Source: Vibrio amylolyticus | Lineage (GTDB): Bacteria; Pseudomonadota; Gammaproteobacteria; Enterobacterales; Vibrionaceae | Reading direction: 5' to 3' | Length of the DNA: 64,000 nucleotides | Assembly (NCBI RefSeq): GCF_023145695.1 | Contig: NZ_JAJHVV010000001.1 | Coordinates: 310,001 to 374,000, forward strand | In this document: positions 1 through 8,985 of the stretch, piece after piece | How positions within the stretch are numbered: the stretch's first letter is position 1 | Layout: each line of letters begins with the position of its first letter | Made by a program: the position numbers and the translations under genes | Notes under the pieces: model-generated | What the model saw: only the letters and a program-made list of their open reading frames with translations | Told to the model about the DNA's origin: nothing | Databases searched by the model: none

Positions 1-944
1 AAGAGTGTGGCTATGAAGGCATCGTGTGCGTTGATTTTAAAGAAGCACGTGCCCTCGCCTCTCATGGTTTACCCATCGCAAATGTGGGGCATTTGGTTCA
101 GCCGCCCACGAATATGATTCAATCGTTAGTCGAGAAGGTAAAACCCCATGTCATGACGGTCTACAGCCTTGAGAAAGCGCAGCAGATCTCAGACGCTGCG
201 GTGAAAGCGGGAAGAAAACAGGCCCTGTTGCTTAAGTTTTACCACGACAGAGACAAGCTTTACGTTAATCAAGAATCAGGCTTCGCGTTGTCATTAATCG
301 AAGAAGTCGCACAAGCCATACAAGCGATGCCCGGCGTTTACATAGAGGGCGTGACTCATTTCCCATGTTTTTTGTTTGACGCTCACACGCAAAAAACGCA
401 GCCAACGCCCAATCTCACTACCCTACTAGAAGCCAAACGAGCACTGAATGCTTTGGGTATTCCATGCGCGCAAGTGAATGCACCATCGTCCACCAACTCA
501 GAGACCATTCCGATGCTGGCTGAGTTTGGGTGTACGCATGGTGAGCCGGGACACGCGTTGACCGGAACCACGCCCGCCAATGCAATCAAACCGCAGACAG
601 AACGCCTTGCCATGCTTTATCTCAGCGAAATATCGCACTACCACGGCGACAACAGCTACTGCTTTGGTGGTGGGTATTATCGCCGAGGGTTACTCGACAA
701 CGCCAGTGTGTATAACGGTAATGAGCATCAACGCGTTTCGGTATTTAACGACGAAACCGACAGCATTGATTACCACCTGCGAATACCTGGTCACTACCCC
801 ATTGGTGCGCCCATTATTATGGCTTATCGCACACAAGTGTTTGTTACTCGTAGTGATGTTGCCCTCGTCAAAGGCATATCAACCCAGACCCCAGTGCTTC
901 TGGGTATTTACGATTCTCTCGGTAATGAGGTGCAAAATGGCTAG
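1..944 (+). CDS. yhfX: YhfX-like PLP-dependent racemase (5' end outside window)
   Basis: The frame is open to the left edge, so the gene starts outside the window; about 314 residues are visible. The sequence resembles the YhfX family, which has an alanine-racemase-like N-terminal PLP barrel. The visible part includes FYHDRDKLYVN, the segment GVTHFPCFLFD and a conserved NAPSSTNSETIP stretch. The natural substrate of YhfX is not established; racemisation of an amino acid or amino-acid-like compound is inferred from the fold. The stop overlaps the start of the next gene by 8 bp, so the two are translationally coupled, and the E. coli yhf operon carries the same YhfW-YhfX pair. The PLP lysine is not visible and probably lies in the missing N-terminal part. 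Confidence 0.75.
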   Translation, partial: ECGYEGIVCVDFKEARALASHGLPIANVGHLVQPPTNMIQSLVEKVKPHVMTVYSLEKAQQISDAAVKAGRKQALLLKFYHDRDKLYVNQESGFALSLIEEVAQAIQAMPGVYIEGVTHFPCFLFDAHTQKTQPTPNLTTLLEAKRALNALGIPCAQVNAPSSTNSETIPMLAEFGCTHGEPGHALTGTTPANAIKPQTERLAMLYLSEISHYHGDNSYCFGGGYYRRGLLDNASVYNGNEHQRVSVFNDETDSIDYHLRIPGHYPIGAPIIMAYRTQVFVTRSDVALVKGISTQTPVLLGIYDSLGNEVQNG

Positions 945-2226
945 ATTTATCATTGTGGTTTTGGACGGTTTCGGTGTGGGCGAAATGCCCGATGTTGCTG
1001 ATGTTAGGCCACAAGACTGTGGCTCTGATACGGCTGGAAAGTTGCTTTCTCACTTTCCTCTTAAGGGTTTACCGGTTCTGGAAAAACTCGGGTTGCAAAA
1101 TGTCGTGGCAAACAAGGCCTCAATTATGACGCCGAATCCGCTGGCGAACACAGGGCGCTCGAACCTTGCTCATGAAGGCGGTGATACCTTTATGGGACAT
1201 CAAGAAATCATGGGGACTCTGCCCAAGCCGCCACTGACTCAACCTTTTCAGGTGGCGCTACCGGAGATAGAAGCTGAACTGATAAAACAAGGGTACAGTG
1301 TTTCTCGTCATACACAGCAAGGCTTGTCTGTACTAGTGGTGAATGAAGGCATTGTCATTGGCGATAATCTAGAAGCCGATTTAGGCCAGGTGTATAACCT
1401 CACCTGCAACTTTGACCTTATCTCTTTCGAAACGCTACTAGGCATTGCCGCCGTGGTGCGCACTTCTAATCCTGTTAGCCGAAATATTGCCTTTGGCGGC
1501 AACATTAAAGTAGAGCACCATAGTAGCAGTGATCGTGAGGGTCCTAAGAAGAACGTCGCGATGAACCGCGTTTTCAACGCCATTGAAGTCAAAAACAACA
1601 CTGACGGTAAGGCAATATACATCGGCGTGAATTCCCCAGACAGTGGCGCTTACGACAACGGATTTCAAGTGGCGCATTTAGGGTATGGTGTTGATGCGAA
1701 GACTCAAGTTCCATGGCAGCTGCATTGTCACGGCATCAAGACTTGGCTCTATGGAAAAGTCGCTGATATCGTCCAAAATGCACACGGGAAATCCTACACT
1801 TCAGTGGTGGATACCGACGAAGTATTCCGCCTGTTGAACCTCGATCTTTCTATTGAAAATACGGGGTTCTTTTGTGCCAACATTCAAGAAACGGATCTGG
1901 CTGGGCATCAGCAAGACCCTAAGCAGTATTGGCGTATTTTAGAAAAAGCCGATCGTGGACTTGGAGAAGTCATTGAACAGATGACAGAGCAGGATGTATT
2001 GATAGTGATGGCCGATCATGGAAATGACCCCTTTATTGGCCACTCCAAGCACACTAGAGAACAAGTGCCCTTGCTTGCCTATAAAAAAGGGAAGCAAGCA
2101 ATAGATCTTGGTGAGCGAGAAACTATGTCAGATATAGGGGCAACTGTCTGTGCTTTTTTTCAAGCAGATCCACCAGAGAATGGAACAAGCATAACTCAGC
2201 TATTAGACGAGTCTGATTTTTTGTAG
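937..2226 (+). CDS. yhfW: YhfW-like phosphopentomutase-family enzyme
   Basis: 429 residues from the ATG at 937. This start overlaps the end of yhfX by 8 bp and begins with the family's metal-binding strand (IIVVLDGFGVGEMPD). A longer frame open from 580 only repeats yhfX coding sequence in another frame. The protein belongs to the alkaline-phosphatase superfamily of phosphopentomutases: the N-terminal Asp motif is present, there is a GHQEIMG segment like the substrate-handling part of DeoB, and a C-terminal metal site reads MADHGNDPFIGHSKH. DeoB interconverts ribose 1- and 5-phosphates. YhfW is a paralogue with no proven substrate, so phosphate transfer on a small sugar phosphate is inference. 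It forms an operon with the yhfX-like racemase gene. Confidence 0.75.
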   Translation: MARFIIVVLDGFGVGEMPDVADVRPQDCGSDTAGKLLSHFPLKGLPVLEKLGLQNVVANKASIMTPNPLANTGRSNLAHEGGDTFMGHQEIMGTLPKPPLTQPFQVALPEIEAELIKQGYSVSRHTQQGLSVLVVNEGIVIGDNLEADLGQVYNLTCNFDLISFETLLGIAAVVRTSNPVSRNIAFGGNIKVEHHSSSDREGPKKNVAMNRVFNAIEVKNNTDGKAIYIGVNSPDSGAYDNGFQVAHLGYGVDAKTQVPWQLHCHGIKTWLYGKVADIVQNAHGKSYTSVVDTDEVFRLLNLDLSIENTGFFCANIQETDLAGHQQDPKQYWRILEKADRGLGEVIEQMTEQDVLIVMADHGNDPFIGHSKHTREQVPLLAYKKGKQAIDLGERETMSDIGATVCAFFQADPPENGTSITQLLDESDFL

Positions 2227-2371
2227 TGAATGAGTAAATTTGACCACACAGTTAGAGTCAACTATCACTGTGGTGAAGTGTGTCTATTCCATTGAAATAT
2301 GGAAAAGGGCTGGTATGTGTTGAGTCAGCATATTTTTATTAATCACAACTTCACCATAGGACTAATTCAGA

Positions 2372-2794
2372 TTAAGTGAGGGATCTCGACATGTAATAAA
2401 ATCGCTCTTCTTCTTTGTCAACGACAAAACCGCTTCGTTTATACAGACTATGAGCAGGGCTTATTTTAAACACCCTTAATCTAAGCTGCTTGCAGCATTC
2501 TTCATTCGCTATCCGTTCTATCTGAGCTAGCGTAACTGCACCAATTCCTTTGTTTTGGTATTGCGCGCTGACTTGGAAATCACGTAAGTAACAGTCTTCA
2601 CTATCAAATGACAAACGAAAAGCACCAATTACTAATCCTTTATATAAGATGTCCCAGTTTTCTAAACCTGAAATTTGCACATGTATGTTGGGTAACTCCC
2701 AATCCACGGCATAATGCTCATAGTATGAGCGCATGTTATCAAAAGTAACCTCCGCTGAAGATAATAAATCTACTGTTGGTTGGAATGAAATCAC
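2372..2794 (-). CDS. GNAT family N-acetyltransferase
   Basis: 140 residues. The acetyl-CoA loop is visible as QYQNKGIGAVTLAQIE near residues 77-92, preceded by the beta-strand segment YLRDFQVS and followed by a C-terminal SLYKRSGF motif typical of the GNAT fold. Substrate unknown. The start is the GTG at 2794, which has AAAGG almost touching it; the ATG about 20 codons in has a better-spaced AGG, so the true start is uncertain. The gene lies downstream of an integrase remnant at tRNA-Ser(GGA) and may be cargo of a former integrated element. Its last codons contain a 10-base match to the tRNA 3' region. Confidence 0.7.
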   Translation of the reverse strand: MISFQPTVDLLSSAEVTFDNMRSYYEHYAVDWELPNIHVQISGLENWDILYKGLVIGAFRLSFDSEDCYLRDFQVSAQYQNKGIGAVTLAQIERIANEECCKQLRLRVFKISPAHSLYKRSGFVVDKEEERFYYMSRSLT

Positions 2795-2949
2795 CCTTTA
2801 CGACTCCTGACGCTATCTAACACACATAACAAGTAGTCTAAGGCATCCTCGACTTCCTCAAATACATTACAAGCATAAGGAAAATCAAGTCAAATACTTA
2901 TCGTGTCAAGCGAGCTATCAATCGATTCAAAGCAGGGATGAGGGAAGAG

Positions 2950-3666
2950 CTTGCTAGTGATTATCCGAACTTGGCTGACGACTGCGGTGCTCCGAAACTA
3001 ACCTTGGTAGCTTCTTCACTCTAACTAGGTCAAAGGGATTACTCTTAATATATTCTTGAATCTTGAGCCACGAGTAGAATTGACGATTTGCTGCAATGTA
3101 ATCATTCGTCGTTTTCTCGGCCTTACCCTCCTAAAGCATGCTTTGCTTAAACGCCAACCCGTCTCTAATCGTCACCAGACTTACATCGTCCTTCAACACA
3201 TGTTTGCCGAATGTTTTTAGCTATAGCTCTAATTGATTAATACTGCGCAGAGAGATTCTCTCAGCTCGATTACTTTGGATAAACTCGTCTATTAACTCTA
3301 GGTATGGTTTGACGTTCGATAATGTTGTTGCCTTGTGTTGGCTTACTGACGAGTTCGGTTTAGTGCCAGAATCTAAGTCACTCTGAATAAAATCATTGAA
3401 TCTAATTGGTTTCAGTAACGTTTTAATAGATTCCATTGCGGCATCAGCGCTCTGATTCAGATCCAATTGATTTACGTTATTTCGAATGGCACCCACGACT
3501 AATAGCATTCGTTCTAAAGCAATAGAGCGTTGTTTCGTAGAAAGGGAAAGCGTAGCTCGTTTGGAAGGTCCCGACTCACTAGCTCCTTAGGGAAGTAATA
3601 ACGGGCGTAATATGTAGCATTGCGGTCTTTGAGTAGAAACATGATCGTATCACCTGTACGTATCAT
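2950..3666 (-). pseudogene. Decayed tyrosine-recombinase (phage/island) integrase
   Basis: Reading the minus strand from about 3666, one frame gives an integrase-like N-terminus (FLLKDRNATYYARYYFPKEL). It then needs a single frame change near 3545 to continue as TKQRSIALERMLLVVGAIRN. The next 95 codons (3508-3221) are open and end in a stop. Beyond two in-frame stops the sequence still reads like the core-binding domain (KTTNDYIAANRQFYSWLKIQEY, then SNPFDLVRVKKLPRL). No catalytic domain with the R..HxxR..Y set is left. The gene points away from the 3' end of the adjacent tRNA-Ser, the usual place for an island integrase. It is clearly inactive; the exact left end is a guess. Confidence 0.75.
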
Positions 3667-3691
3667 GCCAAATTTACTTTTGAGCGGACAC

Positions 3692-3719
3692 AAAAAAGCC
3701 CTCGATAATCAAGGGCTTA
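3692..3719 (-). terminator. Rho-independent terminator of tRNA-Ser
   Basis: On the minus strand an AAGCCCT / AGGGCTT stem is followed by six T residues, 13 bases past the tRNA 3' end. It separates the tRNA gene from the integrase remnant. Confidence 0.8.
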
Positions 3720-3731
3720 TTCGTTTAAATA

Positions 3732-3819
3732 TGGCGGTGAGTGAGGGATTCGAACCCTCGATACGTTGCCGTATACACGCTTTCCAGGCGTGCTCCTTCA
3801 GCCACTCGGACAACTCACC
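3732..3819 (-). tRNA. tRNA-Ser (anticodon GGA)
   Basis: 88 nucleotides that fold as a class II tRNA with a long variable arm. The acceptor stem is GGTGAGT paired with ACTCACC, followed by discriminator G and an encoded CCA. The T arm contains GGTTCGAATCC. The anticodon stem CACGC/GCGTG encloses loop CTGGAAA, giving anticodon GGA (plus-strand tcc at 3783-3785), which reads UCC/UCU serine codons. The gene stands alone with its own terminator. tRNA-Ser 3' ends are common integration sites, which fits the integrase remnant just downstream. Confidence 0.97.
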
Positions 3820-3963
3820 GTATTGTGTGTTAACGTTCTGCGTTAACGAGGCGCTAATTTAATGATTCTATGCTATTTGGTCAAGTGATAATGGTAAAAA
3901 AATCCACCACCACTGACTAAGTGCTTACTAATTGACATTAAAGCGCATTTTTTCAACAAAGCT

Positions 3964-4413
3964 CTACGCTTGTTGATAATAACCTGGCACTTTAAACCAC
4001 TTACGGCACATATCTAAAAAGTAGCCGTAAAGTACGCCCATTCCGCAAGAGACTACTGCATTACTGGTCACTGCTGTAATGATTTGATCTGTGGATGCGC
4101 CAACAACAAATAGAATTGCAGCGTACACTGGCGATTGAAACAGTACGTAAGCCACTAGGTCAGAAATATTCTTTACTAAACCAGTGTCTGAAACACGGCG
4201 ACCTTGTCTTAATACGAAATCTCTGAATATTCCGTAAGGCCATGCAATTGCTATGTTTACCGGAATCGATAACGTTCGAGAAGCCAAAGACTGCTCAAAG
4301 GTCATACCCGAAATAAAGATCTCAATGATCATTCCCGACACAAAACAAAAAACAACCATGGCAAACGTATCTGCCGCGGCATGACGGATACAAAAAGGAG
4401 CGCGAGCTTTCAT
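3964..4413 (-). CDS. alaE: L-alanine exporter AlaE
   Basis: 149 residues, the usual length of this inner-membrane family, with four hydrophobic segments. Closely resembles E. coli AlaE along its length: [13 protein letters not shown] near the N-terminus, [25 protein letters not shown] in the middle, [16 protein letters not shown] and the C-terminal [17 protein letters not shown]. AlaE exports excess L-alanine using the proton gradient. Monocistronic; the neighbouring tRNA and sensor kinase genes are unrelated. Confidence 0.9.
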   Translation of the reverse strand: MKARAPFCIRHAAADTFAMVVFCFVSGMIIEIFISGMTFEQSLASRTLSIPVNIAIAWPYGIFRDFVLRQGRRVSDTGLVKNISDLVAYVLFQSPVYAAILFVVGASTDQIITAVTSNAVVSCGMGVLYGYFLDMCRKWFKVPGYYQQA

Positions 4414-4463
4414 CTAACCAATCCACAAAACAATTAACTGCTTTAATCACAAATAAACAACGA

Positions 4464-4496
4464 AATAAACCAGATACTTATTAGTAACTGGTTTAT
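4464..4496 (-). terminator. Terminator-like hairpin after the sensor kinase
   Basis: A long, nearly perfect inverted repeat (AATAAACCAG ... CTGGTTTATT, with an inner ACT/AGT pairing) followed on the minus strand by TTTATTTCG. It is about 145 bp past the kinase stop, and the palindrome could serve either strand. Confidence 0.6.
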
Positions 4497-4639
4497 TCGG
4501 CCATTAAAACATAAGTTTTGTAGTGTTAGATTTCAAAGTTAAAAAGAAGTAGTAAATAAATGACTAATTTCTTACCAAAAACTAGATATTCCATCTAGAA
4601 AACGTGCTCAAGTTCAAATTATAAGCAATATACTGTAAT

Positions 4640-7060
4640 CTACTTACAGTATTCAGCAAGCATGACTGTGATTACGTCAACATCAGAAAAGTCTGGCTCT
4701 TGTTCTTGTTCAAGGGAGTCACGAATATGATTCAATTTTTCAAGTAACACCGTATCTTGAGAGCCCAACATAGCAATAATATCGTCGAGGACACTCATCG
4801 CTCTTGTGTATTGGTTGTTTTCCAACTCTATATACAGACGAACCAACATCTCTTCTGACAGCTTTTTAGAGTCCGCTTTCTCTACCTCAGGGTGGTATTG
4901 ATACAGTTTCCTTGCATATTGGTAGAGAGCATCATCAAGTTCTGATTCATCGATAGGTTTTGAGATAATATAATCGACTCCAGCGCCTAGCATGCGCTCC
5001 CTCGTCTCTTTAAATACATCAGCCGTACAACCGAAGATAAGAATGTCTGAGTTTGAATTACTCATTGTCCGTATTCCTGTTGTCGCCTCTACGCCATCCA
5101 TCACTGGCATATGATTATCCATTAGGACTAAGTCGTATTGTTCTTTCGCCACAGCTTGTAGGGCTTGCTCTCCATTTTCCACACAGTCACAGACAAAGCC
5201 TTTGTATTTCATGAATGTTTCAATGATGATGGTATTGGTCCTATTGTCTTCAACAATCAGTACTTTTAAGCCATCATAATTTAGCTTTCTATGTATTGGC
5301 ATCTCAACCGTTCCTGCGGCAGTCGATGTCATAACTAATGACACGTCAAAGCTCGTCCCTATTCCTACCTCACTGGTCACTTCAATAGACCCGCCGTTAA
5401 GTTCGACGATTTGGCTAACAATAGCTAAACCTAACCCCGTTCCGCCAAAGCTCCTAGTCGTGCTTGATTCAGCTTGTTCAAACGGTTTGAAAATTCGAGA
5501 TTGCGCTTCTTTGGATATACCAATTCCTGTGTCTCTTACTTTTATTAACAGACGGAGCTCATCGTCAATCACTCTTTCTTTTAAGTAGACTTCTACAAAC
5601 CCTCTAGAGGTAAATTTCACTGCGTTATTAATCAAGTTAAATAGAATTTGTCTTAGGCGCGCTTTATCAGCGAAGTACCAACGTTCTACTGGAATTTCAG
5701 AATAGACTTTGAATTGCAATCCCTTCTCTGTGCACAAGGTATGATAGACGCTGTTAATACTGCCGATGATGGACTCTAGCGGAAAAGCAGCACGATCGAA
5801 CTCCATGTGCCCCTGCTCGATTTTTGAAAAGTCTAAAATCTCATTGAGTAAAGTCATCATGTGATCGCCAGAATCATACAAACTATGCATATGCTTACGT
5901 TGATCTGGAGTGAGATTCTCTTTGAGAAGAATTTGTGCGGTACCCAATACCCCGTTCATTGGTGTTCTGATTTCATGAGACAAGGTTGCAAGAAAAGCGC
6001 TTTTCGCCTTAGTTGACGCTTGTGCCTTAGCTTTTTCAGCTTCTATAAAACCCGTTTTCTCATTGAAAGTATCGATCAAGTGGCGAATTTCATCATTACT
6101 CCGATAATTAACTTCAATGATTCCACCTTCTATAGAATCATCGACCTTTTTGGCGATTAAGATAATTGGCTTGATAAGGTATTGGTTTATTAAGTAATAG
6201 CCGACCATGACACAGAGAAGAAGAATTGGGATTATCCCAAACTCTACATTAGTCACTAAGTCATAAACCTCGTCGTTGACCGTTCGTTTAGCGTTTACGA
6301 CATCCACAGTCCAGTTGAAGCCACCAAACTGATGCTGACTGATATATATATTTTCCTGTATCTTAAAGTTATGCTCGGTAATTACTTCATTAAAACTATC
6401 GCGTAAAATAACACCGAGATCGGACTCCATAGCACTCTGTCTAACAAAGTCAACCAAGTCCACCAGTGACAGATCAACGGTCACCACTCCCGCAAAAACA
6501 TCGTCGAGATAGTAAGGAGACGTTACCGTAATCATTTGAACGTGAGTATAAGCATCGATATAAACTTCGGACCAAAATACACTGCCAGCAGGTTTGTCTA
6601 TTGCGACGATATACCACGCTTCTTTATCGTAGCCTCCTGCTGCCGGATTATTCCAAGACAGGATCTTATCGACTCGGCCATCACTGGCTCGATTATAAAA
6701 CAAGCTCTTATAGGCGATATCTGGATCGACGGTATAGGGTTGCGGCCAAATTCCCCCACTAACTACCACACCATCAATGGTTTTGAATAGCGAGTAAAGC
6801 AATTGGGCTTGAAACTTCTGCGAATGGTTGGTTTCGCCTAGACTGACAATACTTTGAAGTATGCCAATGGAGCTGTTTAATGGCTCTTCAATTTGTCCGG
6901 CTAGAAGTTGGGTTTTAAGATCGAGATTCTGCTCAAGCTTTTCTCGAACAGGTGGCTCAACAACGAGATAACTGACTGTCCCTATCGTTGCGATGAAAAA
7001 GCATAAATAGACTCCAAGAGCCAATATACTTTTTCTTTTAAGAGAAGAGCTTATTTCCAT
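4640..7060 (-). CDS. Membrane-bound hybrid sensor histidine kinase
   Basis: 806 residues. Membrane segments at about 12-34 and 270-292 enclose a periplasmic domain of about 235 residues that looks like a double-Cache ligand sensor (FYNRASDGRVDKILSW, SPYYLDDVFAGVVTVDLSL). Then come a HAMP-like linker, a HisKA domain with SHEIRTPMNG (phospho-acceptor His362), an HATPase domain with NLINNAVKFT, DTGIGIS and GGTGLGL, and a receiver domain with LVLMDNHMP (phospho-acceptor Asp648) and SKPI. The last 90 or so residues have no HPt motif, so phosphate must pass to an HPt protein encoded elsewhere. There is no adjacent regulator gene; it is an orphan. The ligand is unknown; a small organic molecule is likely given the Cache-type sensor. 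Confidence 0.85.
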   Translation of the reverse strand: MEISSSLKRKSILALGVYLCFFIATIGTVSYLVVEPPVREKLEQNLDLKTQLLAGQIEEPLNSSIGILQSIVSLGETNHSQKFQAQLLYSLFKTIDGVVVSGGIWPQPYTVDPDIAYKSLFYNRASDGRVDKILSWNNPAAGGYDKEAWYIVAIDKPAGSVFWSEVYIDAYTHVQMITVTSPYYLDDVFAGVVTVDLSLVDLVDFVRQSAMESDLGVILRDSFNEVITEHNFKIQENIYISQHQFGGFNWTVDVVNAKRTVNDEVYDLVTNVEFGIIPILLLCVMVGYYLINQYLIKPIILIAKKVDDSIEGGIIEVNYRSNDEIRHLIDTFNEKTGFIEAEKAKAQASTKAKSAFLATLSHEIRTPMNGVLGTAQILLKENLTPDQRKHMHSLYDSGDHMMTLLNEILDFSKIEQGHMEFDRAAFPLESIIGSINSVYHTLCTEKGLQFKVYSEIPVERWYFADKARLRQILFNLINNAVKFTSRGFVEVYLKERVIDDELRLLIKVRDTGIGISKEAQSRIFKPFEQAESSTTRSFGGTGLGLAIVSQIVELNGGSIEVTSEVGIGTSFDVSLVMTSTAAGTVEMPIHRKLNYDGLKVLIVEDNRTNTIIIETFMKYKGFVCDCVENGEQALQAVAKEQYDLVLMDNHMPVMDGVEATTGIRTMSNSNSDILIFGCTADVFKETRERMLGAGVDYIISKPIDESELDDALYQYARKLYQYHPEVEKADSKKLSEEMLVRLYIELENNQYTRAMSVLDDIIAMLGSQDTVLLEKLNHIRDSLEQEQEPDFSDVDVITVMLAEYCK

Positions 7061-7175
7061 ATAATTACTTGAATTATTTTCTGTTTGTTAAAAATTATAG
7101 CGAATATTATCTCGCATCAACTCTTTTTCCTTAGTATGTGAGTTGTTACTATAGGAATATTATTCATTCCGTGCA

Positions 7176-7757
7176 GTGGTACCTACTTTGACTTTAGAAA
7201 ACATCCTCTCTTTACCTGAGCTTGAAGGAAAGCTTCTTAATGAAGCAAGAACACAAGGGTTTATTGCATCAATGGCCGCAGCGCCAAACATTCTGCCGCC
7301 AGAAGAATGGCTTCCTTTCCTATGGGGCGGTGATGAAGTCGCGCCATTTTCGGATGGTGAGCAACTAGAGAACTATATTGAGCTTGTCATTCAAATGTGG
7401 AACGCCTTCCGCCCTGCGCTGTTAGACGGCACCTGGGAATGGCCGTTGACGTGCAAGCTTGATGATGAAGATATCGTGAGCATTCAAACTCGTGATTTCT
7501 GTGAAGGCATGCTACAAGGGTGGCAACTAGCTCGCGATGATTGGGAAACCATCATGCCAGAACAAAGTGAAGACAACGCATTGCTTGGCGGTGTCTTACT
7601 CTCACTGAGTATGCTTTATGATCCAGAAACGTCTATCTCGACTCTTTCAGAACAAGGCATTGAAGGCTTAGAGCAATTTGAAGAGATATTTAATGCGATT
7701 CCGGTCATGCTCTGCGGTCTTACCCAGCGTGGAGCGGCGCTCGTAGAGCAGCAATAG
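7176..7757 (+). CDS. UPF0149 (YgfB/YecA) family protein
   Basis: 193 residues, acidic, mostly helical. It matches the UPF0149 pattern: helical repeats, the segment EEWLPFLWGGDEVAPF and a second half with FCEGMLQGW, but no C-terminal SEC-C zinc motif of the kind found in YecA. No catalytic residues are recognisable and the function is unknown. The GTG at 7176 is the furthest upstream start in this frame; it lacks a well-spaced ribosome site (an AGGA lies about 20 bases upstream), and a TTG at 7188 is possible. The gene is divergent from the sensor kinase and has its own terminator. Confidence 0.75.
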   Translation: MVPTLTLENILSLPELEGKLLNEARTQGFIASMAAAPNILPPEEWLPFLWGGDEVAPFSDGEQLENYIELVIQMWNAFRPALLDGTWEWPLTCKLDDEDIVSIQTRDFCEGMLQGWQLARDDWETIMPEQSEDNALLGGVLLSLSMLYDPETSISTLSEQGIEGLEQFEEIFNAIPVMLCGLTQRGAALVEQQ

Positions 7758-7801
7758 TTTCATCGCTTAGCCTAGCCCTCATCCCCAGAAGGCTCATATA
7801 A

Positions 7802-7836
7802 CAGCCTACCGACTTAACCATCGGTAGGCTTTTTTG
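7802..7836 (+). terminator. Rho-independent terminator of the UPF0149 gene
   Basis: AGCCTACCGA / TCGGTAGGCT is a perfect 10-bp stem with an 8-base loop, followed by TTTTTTG. Confidence 0.9.
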
Positions 7837-7878
7837 AATGGGCTACCGGCTTACTATAGTAACGATAGCTATCCCGAC

Positions 7879-8916
7879 CTAATTGATCTTTGCCCAGTCA
7901 AAGTTATCGATTCGTTCGTCCGCAATATAAAAAAGCTGAGCCCCCGCTGGTATCTTTCGCTGAAGTTGCGGGTTTAGCTCAATGCCTTCTCCAACATCCA
8001 TAGCAATAAGAGTGGCATCATGGTTTGATTTCATAAAACTGAAAACCGTATCGACATTAGTGTCACTACGACTGTTTGGGTAAAATGTTGAGTATTGAGT
8101 CATCCCCCGTGTTGATGCCAGTAGCTCTTGGTGCAATACACTTGATCCTGGGTCAACAGCCGCTTTCGCCAACATCTCAGCGCCTACTGCCGGAATGCAC
8201 TCTGCATTAGGACAATGTTGGCTCAGTAAGTGACTTAGCGCTTCGTCTTTAAAGTAAGCGAGCAAATGGGCATCGGGGTTAGTGTTGGCGCTGTATAGAG
8301 CTGCTGAGAGAGTTACGTCGTCTTCTAAGTTATCAACAATGATACAACTGGCTTTATTGAGATTGACCTTCTCCATCTCTTGGCCATCGGTATAGCTCGT
8401 TACTCTCACAAAACCAATTTCGCCCGGAAGCGGATTTTCTATCTCAGATCGGCTACACAATATTATTGGTCGCTTTCCGTGTTCTTCATGTTGAAGCATT
8501 CTGATCAAGTGCATCGTTCGCTGACCATTCCAACCCAACAGCAAAATATGATTTTCCACTCGCATTCTCCGTTTTCCTAATACACCTGCTCGCCAATATT
8601 CAATGGCAGAGCCAGCGATACGTCCTAATAACGCCGCAAATAAACTCAACCCACCAGGTATGATAAATAATACTACTGACCATTTACCTAATTCCGTAGT
8701 TGGCGAAAAATCTCCATAACCCACCGTCGAGGCTGTCACCATTAAGTAATACGCAAACGTCGTGAAGTTTTCAGTGAGAGTCTCTTCGCCAGCGATAAAA
8801 AATAGAAGCCATGAGATCCCAACGTAAGCCAAAGATAGAATCAGTAGGTTGCGATTATTAATTTTAAAAAGGCTAGCGTTAATCCATTTCTTTAGATGTA
8901 GCCAAAGAGTCATCAT
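7879..8916 (-). CDS. Two-helix potassium channel with RCK-like domain
   Basis: 345 residues from the ATG at 8916. The K+ selectivity filter TVGYGD lies at about residues 64-69, between two membrane helices (about 24-42 and 79-101). From about residue 122 there is a TrkA-N/RCK-type Rossmann domain (HILLLGWNGQR) and a further regulatory region. It conducts K+ across the inner membrane and resembles the E. coli Kch / calcium-gated channel group. The frame is open to an ATG at 8988, but those first codons lie in the terminator hairpin of nadA. The ATG at 8916 has AGGA seven bases upstream, so I chose it. What gates the channel is unknown. Confidence 0.85.
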   Translation of the reverse strand: MMTLWLHLKKWINASLFKINNRNLLILSLAYVGISWLLFFIAGEETLTENFTTFAYYLMVTASTVGYGDFSPTTELGKWSVVLFIIPGGLSLFAALLGRIAGSAIEYWRAGVLGKRRMRVENHILLLGWNGQRTMHLIRMLQHEEHGKRPIILCSRSEIENPLPGEIGFVRVTSYTDGQEMEKVNLNKASCIIVDNLEDDVTLSAALYSANTNPDAHLLAYFKDEALSHLLSQHCPNAECIPAVGAEMLAKAAVDPGSSVLHQELLASTRGMTQYSTFYPNSRSDTNVDTVFSFMKSNHDATLIAMDVGEGIELNPQLQRKIPAGAQLFYIADERIDNFDWAKIN

Positions 8917-8960
8917 TCGTCCTAAAATCAATCTGATTACGATAGATATAACAGATATAA

Positions 8961-8985
8961 AAAAGCCAGTCACAAGGACTGGCTT
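8961..8985 (-). terminator. Rho-independent terminator of nadA
   Basis: On the minus strand AAGCCAGT / ACTGGCTT forms the stem (plus-strand 8963-8985), followed by TTTTTATATC. It sits 80 bp past the nadA stop and overlaps the spurious upstream extension of the potassium-channel frame. Confidence 0.85.

Noticed and set aside
3620-3862. 80-codon plus-strand frame across the tRNA-Ser
   Set aside because: It runs through the tRNA gene and its terminator; typical false gene opposite a tRNA.
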